DNA of 27,827 bases from a virus, in IMG/VR virus record IMGVR_UViG_3300042892_004880, positions 1 to 27,827 of that record; one strand, given 5' to 3'. Under the pieces are notes generated by a model. It did no database searches. It saw only the letters and a list, made by a program, of their open reading frames with translations, and was not told the DNA's origin. A program made the translations under genes and the position numbers. Positions 7,329-12,978 of this stretch are shown here, in pieces. The first letter of the stretch is position 1. Each line of letters starts with the position of its first letter.

Positions 7329-7790
7329 ATGACTTATAAAGATAACACACCTACATTCAATGTAAATAGAAAAGTAGTTAACTTCAAAGACTTCTCAGCT
7401 AATCCTAATGCTGAAAAAGAGGAATTGAACAAAATGGACAGACAAAACAAGCCTAATACTGATGACCAACAAAAGAATATGGCTAATTCAAGATATAAAT
7501 TCAATAACACAACTCGTAAAATGGATGATTTAAGTCCAGCAGAGATTGAAGATAAGATTGAAGCTATTGAAGATTTTGAAGAAACTAATGTCATCAAAGA
7601 AAAATACGACGAAACTCTAAATACACTATGGAATGACATTCAAAAACCAATAAAGAATTACATAGATCCCATAGGCCGTCCATCTATTGAGAGTGATGAT
7701 AGTAAAGTCATTGAGGTTATAGATGTTCTTGAAGACATCATGAAAGATTTAAAACAAAGATTAAAACCAACAAAAAAATGGTTTAAGTAA
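7329..7790 (+). CDS. Uncharacterised phage protein, possibly virion-associated (153 aa)
   Basis: A hydrophilic product. The first 60 residues are rich in N, D, K and Q and are probably disordered (NVNRKVVNFKDFSANPNAEKEE). After residue 65 there are two long amphipathic helices (SPAEIEDKIEAIEDFEETNVIKEKYDETL and SKVIEVIDVLEDIMKDLKQRL) with coiled-coil potential. No catalytic motif or membrane segment is seen. It has the same late-type box as the gene at 4818 and its own terminator. A small scaffold or head protein is possible but not shown. The antisense frame over 7334-7639 is a shadow of this gene. Confidence 0.65.
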   Translation: MTYKDNTPTFNVNRKVVNFKDFSANPNAEKEELNKMDRQNKPNTDDQQKNMANSRYKFNNTTRKMDDLSPAEIEDKIEAIEDFEETNVIKEKYDETLNTLWNDIQKPIKNYIDPIGRPSIESDDSKVIEVIDVLEDIMKDLKQRLKPTKKWFK

Positions 7791-7797
7791 AAATATT

Positions 7798-7820
7798 AAC
7801 TCCTAACAAAATTAGGAGTT
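7798..7820. terminator. Bidirectional hairpin terminator
   Basis: AACTCCTAA / TTAGGAGTT with loop CAAAA, A-rich before and T-rich after. It lies between convergent genes ending at 7790 and 7821 and closes the methylase/NADAR operon on the minus strand. Confidence 0.8.
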
Positions 7821-8042
7821 TTATTTAAGTATTTTATTAAGTTTATATTCCCTTTTATCTTCTAGTTCAAGTGGCTCAGCTATTAACTCACCATCTGATA
7901 TTTTAATTTGCCATTTGTTACCAGTCTTTTCATCCAATAAGACTAATTTACTAATAACAGTTTGACCATCAGAGTCAACATTAATTGCTTGTGATCCACT
8001 AGAATTAGTAACTTGGAATGTATTATTTATTTGTCCTACCAT
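7821..8042 (-). CDS. Small phage protein (73 aa)
   Basis: The product has a Ser/Asn/Gln-rich N-terminal half (NNTFQVTNSSGSQAINVDSDGQTVI) and then VLLDEKTGNKWQIKISDGELIAEPLE. A strand-turn-strand 'G-x-x-W-x-I-x-I-x-D-G-E-L' pattern is common in short beta-rich phage proteins. No enzyme motif is visible. Its ATG overlaps the stop of the upstream DUF1653 gene by one base, so it is the coupled last gene of the operon. Function unknown. Confidence 0.65.
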   Translation of the reverse strand: MVGQINNTFQVTNSSGSQAINVDSDGQTVISKLVLLDEKTGNKWQIKISDGELIAEPLELEDKREYKLNKILK

Positions 8043-8242
8043 TATATTAATTGAAATCTTTTATGCCCATCTTCAGAAGTTGAATTCCAAATATCTAATG
8101 GTCTAACATAAATAGAGCCAAAGTTGATAGATTTATAAACTACTAACTTTTCTCCGGTTTCTGTATGAGTGGCTAAAGTAATTACTTCGTAAGTACCACC
8201 CTTATAGTGCTTATATCTCTGTCTCGGTAGTGGATACTCCAT
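8042..8242 (-). CDS. DUF1653-family protein
   Basis: A 66-residue product. Residues 9-50 (RYKHYKGGTYEVITLATHTETGEKLVVYKS, then IYVRPLDIW) carry the DUF1653 signature: R-Y-x-H-(Y/F)-K-G-x-x-Y-x-V, then H-(S/T)-E-T-x-E-x-L-V-V-Y, then V-R-P-L-x-x-(F/W). The biochemical role of this small SH3-like family is unknown; it is common in bacteria and phages. The ATG lies 32 bases inside the end of the methylase gene, and the gene is coupled to the 73-residue protein downstream. Confidence 0.85.
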   Translation of the reverse strand: MEYPLPRQRYKHYKGGTYEVITLATHTETGEKLVVYKSINFGSIYVRPLDIWNSTSEDGHKRFQLI

Positions 8243-9194
8243 CTTGAATGTTTAATTTTTTACCAGTTATTGGATCATAATTCAAAATTAATAACTCAAC
8301 TCCCTTTTCTTGTTCTTTTTTAATATCTGAATTGTTTCCACCTTGAGCAGAACTTCTAAATACTTCTTTCTCAGTCCAGATGTATTGGTCTCTTGGTAAC
8401 AATTCTTCTAATAAAGGAAAATAGTAATAAGAAAGAGACCAACGAGATTTTGATTTCTTGATTAAGTCTAATAATCTTCTATGTGAAGCTGGTCCAAAAA
8501 CACCTTCTTTATCAGCACCATACCAAGATAATCTTTTAGAATCATCATCTCCATTTGCATCAGGTCTGTGATATGGTGGATCTAAATACAAGTAAGTATC
8601 TTCTGAGTCATATTTATTAATAAGTTCTTCAAAATCAACATTATTAAACTCTTTAATAGAATTTAATTTATCTGTATATTTATTCTTTTTCAATTTATCA
8701 ATAAGAACTTCTAATTTCAAACGGTCTTTATCTTTCTTATAACCATTAAAACCAGCACCACGAGGATAAACTGAATTATGTGCTGATGTAATTAAGAAAG
8801 CATAAATAGAAGCTTTCTTAAAGTCACCTATTTCAAAATCCATATTATCCAAGAACTCATTCTTGATATATCTTTTATAAATTTCTTTATAAAAATCCCA
8901 TTTCTTTAATGGATCAGTTTCATCTGTATGAAGTAAAGTTCTTTTCAAAGCTTCTAAATACTTAACGAATGTTTCAGGTTCAGCACAACACTTATATAGA
9001 TTGGTTTGGTGACGATTTTTATCATTATAAACAACTACATCAAATTTTAGATTTGAGTCGTCCATATACGTTCCCATAGCTCCAGAGAATGGTTCTACAT
9101 ATGTTTTAATACTACCATCTTTTGGTATTTTTGAATTTATGAATTCAATGAAAACGTTGGAGCTCTTGCCCCCAAAATATGAAATTACAGACAT
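8211..9194 (-). CDS. dam: DNA adenine N6-methyltransferase (Dam/D12 class)
   Basis: A 327-residue enzyme that transfers a methyl group from S-adenosylmethionine to N6 of adenine. Residues 5-11 (SYFGGKS) form the FxGGK-type N-terminal motif of D12 methylases. Motif I is YVEPFSGAMGTY (residues 32-43) and the catalytic DPPY is in YLYLDPPYHRPD (about residues 202-213). The order SAM-binding motif, target-recognition region, DPPY identifies the alpha class. The target sequence cannot be predicted. The usual phage role is protection against restriction. It is directly followed by the DUF1653 gene (overlap) and preceded by NADAR with no gap, so all are co-transcribed. Length is normal for the class and all key residues are present. 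Confidence 0.93.
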   Translation of the reverse strand: MSVISYFGGKSSNVFIEFINSKIPKDGSIKTYVEPFSGAMGTYMDDSNLKFDVVVYNDKNRHQTNLYKCCAEPETFVKYLEALKRTLLHTDETDPLKKWDFYKEIYKRYIKNEFLDNMDFEIGDFKKASIYAFLITSAHNSVYPRGAGFNGYKKDKDRLKLEVLIDKLKKNKYTDKLNSIKEFNNVDFEELINKYDSEDTYLYLDPPYHRPDANGDDDSKRLSWYGADKEGVFGPASHRRLLDLIKKSKSRWSLSYYYFPLLEELLPRDQYIWTEKEVFRSSAQGGNNSDIKKEQEKGVELLILNYDPITGKKLNIQDGVSTTETEI

Positions 9195-9713
9195 TTAATT
9201 TAATTTATTTTTATCTTTTATTATATCTTCGATTGAAGGTTTTTGATTTTTGAATTTTAATTCTTCTCTAACAGTCATTAGAATTTTACCAAGATGATTT
9301 TCACCTTTATTAGCACATTTTGTACAAATACAAATACCCCAGAATTTATCATGCCACCACGTGCCTTCAATAAGTTCATGACCATCAGTATCAATTAATA
9401 ATTGAGCTAGTTCTTCGTTTTTAAATTTCTCACGAACTCCCCAATTCATTACTTCTATTTTCTTTTCATCCCAACCAGTTCTTAGTTTTATTTTAGAACC
9501 TAATTTTTTAACTTCAGCAGGATTAGAAATTTTAGCAATCATTTCTCTGAAATCACCAGGTGTGAAGTAAGTACCATTTATTAATTGTTGATCATTGACT
9601 TTCATAGCAACATAAAAGTTTTCAACAGATGGGTATGTAATACCTTGGTGTTCTATTTTACAAGGGTAGAAGTTGGATAAGAATCTCCAACGACCTTCAA
9701 ATTTATCAATCAT
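9195..9713 (-). CDS. NADAR-family N-glycosidase (YbiA-like)
   Basis: The start is set at ATG 9713 (MIDKFEGRWRFLSNFYPC). A 14-residue extension to 9755 overlaps the upstream gene and is not part of the fold. NADAR markers are F-L-S-N-F-(Y/S)-P (residues 11-17), the VENFYVAMK helix, and the ending with WWHDKFWGIC, then GENHLGKILMTVRE. NADAR proteins cleave N-glycosidic bonds, acting on riboflavin intermediates (YbiA) or on ADP-ribosylated nucleic acid. Some NADAR proteins remove ADP-ribose from guanine in DNA and neutralise DarT-type toxins. Its place in one operon with a DNA methylase suggests counter-defence here, which is inference. A CICTKC segment precedes the last helix. Confidence 0.88.
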   Translation of the reverse strand: MIDKFEGRWRFLSNFYPCKIEHQGITYPSVENFYVAMKVNDQQLINGTYFTPGDFREMIAKISNPAEVKKLGSKIKLRTGWDEKKIEVMNWGVREKFKNEELAQLLIDTDGHELIEGTWWHDKFWGICICTKCANKGENHLGKILMTVREELKFKNQKPSIEDIIKDKNKLN

Positions 9714-9742
9714 GACTATTATATAAGTTAAATAATTAAAGT

Positions 9743-10075
9743 TTACCAATACCAAGGAGCATCTCTGTAGTTGTCTTCAAAGATTACATTTTCATCACCT
9801 TTCATAATTCGGTGAAGAGATTGTTTAGATTTAGCTCGTTGTGAACGATTAAGCATATTTCTATACCACCAAGGAGCAGTATGATATTTTCCACAATATT
9901 CATTAAAGAATTTATGTTCAAGTCTTTGATTAATATAAACTAATCTACTATTACTTCTATTATTAGAGTATAGTCTACGATATCTTGGAAGAGAATCCCA
10001 TATCAAATCGCGTTCTTTTATAAGAGAGATATATTCTTTTTCTCTTAACCAGTGTTTGTTTGTGTGCTTTGACAT
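9743..10075 (-). CDS. Basic phage protein of unknown function (110 aa)
   Basis: The product is strongly basic and rich in Arg, Tyr, Asn and Trp. It starts MSKHTNKHWLREKEYISLIKE. The centre has RRLYSNNRSNSRLVYINQRL, followed by HTAPWWYRNMLNR and, at the C-terminus, YRDAPWYW. The repeated (T/D)-A-P-W-(W/Y)-(Y/W) motif at residues about 66-72 and 104-110 is unusual and may be a recognition or packing element. No known domain was recognised. It is the first gene after the host-type promoter at 10132 and is expressed with NADAR and the methylase. A nucleic-acid-binding early protein is plausible. Confidence 0.65.
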   Translation of the reverse strand: MSKHTNKHWLREKEYISLIKERDLIWDSLPRYRRLYSNNRSNSRLVYINQRLEHKFFNEYCGKYHTAPWWYRNMLNRSQRAKSKQSLHRIMKGDENVIFEDNYRDAPWYW

Positions 10076-10131
10076 ATTGTAAGTTATTTTTTACTTACAT
10101 ATCTACTCTGTCTCTTAGATTTTTCATAGTA

Positions 10132-10162
10132 CAAATATATATAATTTTTTCAAATTTTCATA
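10132..10162 (-). promoter_or_regulatory. Probable Bacteroidota-type promoter of the NADAR/methylase operon
   Basis: The minus-strand -7 box TATATTTG (10132-10139) is a full TAnnTTTG match. The -33 position 19 bases upstream reads TATG (three of four bases of TTTG). It lies just after the tmRNA terminator and about 57 bases before the ATG at 10075. Confidence 0.55.
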
Positions 10163-10170
10163 AATAAAAA

Positions 10171-10202
10171 AGACCTCACTCCCATTTCAGGAAGTGAGGT
10201 CT
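10171..10202 (-). terminator. Terminator of the tmRNA gene
   Basis: A 10-bp stem AGACCTCACT / AGTGAGGTCT, extended by a C-C/G-G pair, is followed on the minus strand by T6. It ends the tmRNA transcript about 28 bases after the mature 3' end. Confidence 0.88.
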
Positions 10203-10229
10203 AAAAAATCGATATTACTATCGAACTTG

Positions 10230-10609
10230 TGGAGATGACGTTGTACTGCCCAACGTGTCTTTTTCAGTTGTTAATAATTAATCTTTCACAGGCTTAGAAA
10301 GTTTTTATAAACTTACAAACTTTTTACTTTTTTTGAGAGACTCTAATAAGTAACAAAAAACCGTTTCACCCTTTTAGTCCTGTGTGAGACAGGTTGGAGA
10401 ATTTTTTGATAATGAACTGTTGTTAGACAGCCATTAGATCTTCTACCAAGATCATGTTGTTTTGTAGTGCAAATACTAAATCTTCATTGCTAGCTACTTC
10501 ATTTGTTTTGCCATTTACGACTTTACCATCTAATTTGTTAATCGGTCATATGACAACCCGATACCTGCATAACTACCACCACTCTGCAAATCAATTCTGA
10601 GACATCCCC
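10230..10609 (-). ncRNA. ssrA: Transfer-messenger RNA (tmRNA)
   Basis: About 380 nt. Mature ends are set by a 7-bp acceptor stem: 5' GGGGATG (10603-10609) with 3' CATCTCC (10231-10237) then A. It contains the G3-U70 pair that is the alanine identity element; relative to GGGGCTG/CAGCTCC the fifth pair has changed compensatorily. A pseudoknot precedes the tag at 10535-10562 (stem 1 ATCGG/CCGAT, stem 2 TTGT/ACAA). GGTAGTTATGCAGG and TAAAGTCGTAAATGGC align with the corresponding parts of Bacteroidota tmRNAs. The tag frame starts at GGC 10512 and stops at TAA 10423. The stop lies in a small hairpin (CTGT/ACAG), as in E. coli helix 5. A second pseudoknot is at 10366-10393. Odd points are a T-loop GGCAGTA instead of TTCRANY, no encoded CCA (ACAA), and an unusual tag. 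Confidence 0.82.
10423..10512 (-). other. tmRNA tag-peptide reading frame (29 codons)
   Basis: Resume codon GGC at 10510-10512, preceded by AAAGTCGTAAAT as in Bacteroidota tmRNAs. The predicted tag starts GKTNEVASNED, runs through a LVFAL segment and ends VEDLMAV before TAA. Typical tags are 8-20 residues and end in (L/V/F)AA. This one is longer and ends in MAV, so recognition by ClpXP and similar proteases may differ. Confidence 0.65.
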
Positions 10610-10631
10610 GGTGTATTTGTTATTATTTCTA

Positions 10632-10662
10632 CAAATGTATATATAATATACCAAATATCAAA
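10632..10662 (-). promoter_or_regulatory. Bacteroidota-type promoter of the tmRNA gene
   Basis: The -33 box TTTG (10659-10662), 19 bases, then the -7 box TACATTTG (10632-10639), an exact consensus match. The mature 5' end is 23 bases downstream of the -7 box, leaving a short leader for RNase P removal. Confidence 0.82.
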
Positions 10663-10681
10663 AAAGTTTAATAAATTTTAA

Positions 10682-11119
10682 TTAAAAAGGTGTGTTACTA
10701 TCACCTAAACCATCTCCATAGTAAAAACTAAATGTAAGCATTGGTAGACCTTTCTTATCTTCCCATAAATCAAATTCAGAATCATATTGAGCTAGAATAT
10801 CTTTTTTCAATTTATTAGCAACACTAAAGATACTAATAACATCTCTAAGACGTTCTTTTTGATTAAGCATTGCAACTATTTGAATGTCTCCATTATCACT
10901 AGTAACAGTAACATCTATACCAACATTTCTAAACATCTCTCTAAGTAGATATTCTAAATGAGCCATATCATCTTGATTACCATTATCGTCAGAATCATCA
11001 TCATCTGAGTTTAATTTATCATATCCTTCATCTTCATAGTCATCATCATCATCATCATATCCATCGATATAATCGAATCCTTCGCGTTCAAATAGTTGGT
11101 TAAATTTTTTCAGTTTCAT
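10682..11119 (-). CDS. Acidic protein with capsid-targeting-like N-terminus (145 aa)
   Basis: The product begins MKLKKFNQLFEREG, which fits the N-terminal motif shared with the proteins starting at 4818, 12893 and 22106; L-F-E would be the protease site (T4 gp21 cuts after (I/L)-x-E). Residues 16-50 are extremely acidic (GYDDDDDDYEDEGYDKL, then a second Asp run). The C-terminal 90 residues form an alpha/beta domain with VDVTVTSDNGDIQIVAML-type strands. The acidic segment could mimic nucleic acid or bind basic partners. Its ATG overlaps the stop of the peptidase gene by one base (TAATG), so translation is coupled. The tmRNA gene starts 73 bases after its stop, on the same strand but with its own promoter. 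Function unknown. Confidence 0.65.
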   Translation of the reverse strand: MKLKKFNQLFEREGFDYIDGYDDDDDDYEDEGYDKLNSDDDDSDDNGNQDDMAHLEYLLREMFRNVGIDVTVTSDNGDIQIVAMLNQKERLRDVISIFSVANKLKKDILAQYDSEFDLWEDKKGLPMLTFSFYYGDGLGDSNTPF

Positions 11120-12468
11120 TATTTCAATTCTATTTTTATATAGTAACCATCAAAGAAAACATCTTGATTGATTTTATGTCTATTTAATATAACTTGTAAA
11201 TCTGTAAGTGATCGAAAAGCACTTTCTATATCACTATCTTCCATATCACATTGTATAGAAACACCACCACCTTGTTCACCGACAACTTTAATATCTAAAT
11301 CAAAAGGAGATTGTTTTAAGTCATTTATTAATTTACCATGTCTTCTAATAACATCATCATCCAATCCAATCTTTCTAACAGTTGGTAATGAATTCCAATT
11401 TACTTTAATACTAGCTTCTGCTAAACTTTTCAAATAAGTCATATTTTGATACTCATCACCAGTATGCTCATTAAAATAACCTACTGATATATTAGTACAT
11501 TCTGGAATTTGGTCAATAAATGAAGCCGAATCTGTGTAAATACCTGTAGGATCTAGTGATAAATTAAGTCCATTCTTATTATATTGCTCACATAAAGCTG
11601 TTCCAAAATCATTTGAACAACAAACTCTACCCATTTGCTGAGTAATAACTGAATGATAATTTCTTCTATCAAAAGAAACGCATCTTTTAATGTTCTTTAG
11701 GTAATCAACTTGTTCATAAACAGATGATAATAAACCTGAACCAATACCACCTCTTTCTTCTCCAATAAAGAAGTAATAAAGACCCGGTACATTATGAGCC
11801 ATCATATATAACATAACAGCGACTCCTGATTTATCATCAGAACCTAATATAGAATTACCATCTGTAACAATATATTCTTCTTCTTTTTCAATCATTGAAT
11901 AAAGTTTAGTTATCTTTTGTGCTCTATCAGCAGTATCTAAGTGAGATGTAAACATAGTTTCTTGTTTAGGATCTCCAATTATTTTATAATAATTACCAAC
12001 TGTATCTTTTTCTAACTTAGGAAGAAATTGTAAAACTTCATCTTCGTGGCCATGTGGATATGTTTTAGTAACCAATGATAAGAAAGTACTTCTAACATCT
12101 TTAGGCTTATAAACAAAATCTTCAGGTTTAATAAGATTACCATCAATTGGTTCACCATTTTTAGTAGAATTATAAATTCTAATAAACTGTTTAACATCAG
12201 CAGGTGATAATAAATTCTTAAAATAGTATTGAATAAACTTTTCAATTTTCATAGGCACTACTTTACCATCTATAGTAACATCAAATGAACCAGATGTCTC
12301 TGAAACATCAACACTACTTATTTTTAGACCATTGAAGTATTTAGCGCCACTTTCATTTAACCAAAGAAGTTCAAATGCAACATAATTGTTATCATCTTCT
12401 AAGTCTTTAAGAATAGATTCTAGTTCTTTAGTATAAGTTACTCTAATTGATTCTTTTTCTTCTGCCAT
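11119..12468 (-). CDS. Zinc metallopeptidase of the M20/M28/M42 type
   Basis: A 449-residue product. Residues 126-350 carry the co-catalytic zinc peptidase pattern in order: FTSHLDTAD (His176, Asp178), ILGSDDKSG (Asp211, bridging), FFIGEERGGIGS (Glu237 base, Glu238 ligand), a SFDRRN Asp (267), and VGYFNEHTGDEY (His335). These enzymes are aminopeptidases or dipeptidases acting on peptide N-termini. Residues 1-120 and the last about 90 residues are outside the peptidase core; the latter (VVGEQGGGVSIQCDMEDSD) may be a substrate or oligomer domain. All five metal ligands appear intact, so it should be active. It follows a late-type box and is coupled to the acidic protein downstream. The substrate is unknown; peptide recycling or processing of cleaved head peptides is speculation. 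Confidence 0.85.
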   Translation of the reverse strand: MAEEKESIRVTYTKELESILKDLEDDNNYVAFELLWLNESGAKYFNGLKISSVDVSETSGSFDVTIDGKVVPMKIEKFIQYYFKNLLSPADVKQFIRIYNSTKNGEPIDGNLIKPEDFVYKPKDVRSTFLSLVTKTYPHGHEDEVLQFLPKLEKDTVGNYYKIIGDPKQETMFTSHLDTADRAQKITKLYSMIEKEEEYIVTDGNSILGSDDKSGVAVMLYMMAHNVPGLYYFFIGEERGGIGSGLLSSVYEQVDYLKNIKRCVSFDRRNYHSVITQQMGRVCCSNDFGTALCEQYNKNGLNLSLDPTGIYTDSASFIDQIPECTNISVGYFNEHTGDEYQNMTYLKSLAEASIKVNWNSLPTVRKIGLDDDVIRRHGKLINDLKQSPFDLDIKVVGEQGGGVSIQCDMEDSDIESAFRSLTDLQVILNRHKINQDVFFDGYYIKIELK

Positions 12469-12489
12469 TTCATTAAATATTTTATTGTA

Positions 12490-12500
12490 GTATATATTAA
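12490..12500 (-). promoter_or_regulatory. Late-type promoter box for the peptidase gene
   Basis: Minus-strand TTAATATATAC ends 21 bases before the ATG at 12468. The same 14-base string TTAATATATACTAC recurs just upstream of the gene starting at 12893. Confidence 0.5.
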
Positions 12501-12503
12501 TTA

Positions 12504-12893
12504 TTAAACTACTATTTGATATGAATTAGTATAATCAACTTTAACTTGACCATCATTCATACCTGATTCTTTCTTTACAAATCTTTTTTGACAATAAACA
12601 ACAGTTGCTTTATCATCTTTAGAAGCTTTACTATTCTTTTTAGCCAATTGAGCTGCTGCTTTTATAATAGTTTCAGTGGGTAAGTTTTCTCTAACACGAA
12701 TAACAACGTGGCTACCCGGAGTTCCTTTAACGTGAAACCAAATATCTTCTTTATCAGCAACATTAAATGTTAAGTGGTCATTAGATTTAGCATCTTTACC
12801 AACATAAACAACAAATCCATCTATGTCCAATTTTTGAACATTTGGAAACTTATCTTTTTTACTTTCATTAAATGAATTAAATTTCTTTATCAT
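12504..12893 (-). CDS. Stand-alone NFACT-R domain protein (RqcH-type RNA-binding domain)
   Basis: A 129-residue product. Residues 24-120 match the NFACT-R (DUF814) domain: DGFVVYVGKDAKSNDHLTF, then DKEDIWFHVKGTPGSHVVIR, a helix IIKAAAQLAKKNSKASKDDKATVVY, and KKESGMNDGQVKVDY. The G-x-(N/D)-A-x-x-N-D-x-L-T, D-x-W-x-H-x-x-x-x-P-G-S-H-V and V-K-K-x-x-G motifs are diagnostic. In bacterial RqcH this domain works with NFACT-N and a coiled coil in ribosome-associated quality control (alanine tailing on obstructed large subunits); those parts are absent. Stand-alone NFACT-R proteins exist in archaea and eukaryotes. The N-terminus (MIKKFNSFNESKKDK) matches the capsid-targeting-like motif, with F-N-E as possible cut site. 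A TTAATATATAC box lies only 6 bases upstream of the ATG. Confidence 0.9.
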   Translation of the reverse strand: MIKKFNSFNESKKDKFPNVQKLDIDGFVVYVGKDAKSNDHLTFNVADKEDIWFHVKGTPGSHVVIRVRENLPTETIIKAAAQLAKKNSKASKDDKATVVYCQKRFVKKESGMNDGQVKVDYTNSYQIVV

Positions 12894-12928
12894 ATAGTAG
12901 TATATATTAATTAGAAATTCTTTAAAAA

Positions 12929-12955
12929 GAAAAAAGACCCATAAGGGTCTTTTTT
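12929..12955 (-). terminator. Terminator after the major capsid gene
   Basis: Stem AAAAAGACCC / GGGTCTTTTT with loop ATAA. It lies 24 bases after the capsid stop codon, in the gap before the NFACT-R gene. Confidence 0.85.
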
Positions 12956-12978
12956 CAATATTAGCAATAAAACTATTA

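Noticed and set aside
10238-10256. Treating the hairpin near the tmRNA 3' end as a separate tRNA or terminator
   Set aside because: Its position next to the acceptor 3' strand fits the T-arm of the tmRNA. No cloverleaf can be built from it, and the true terminator is at 10171-10202.
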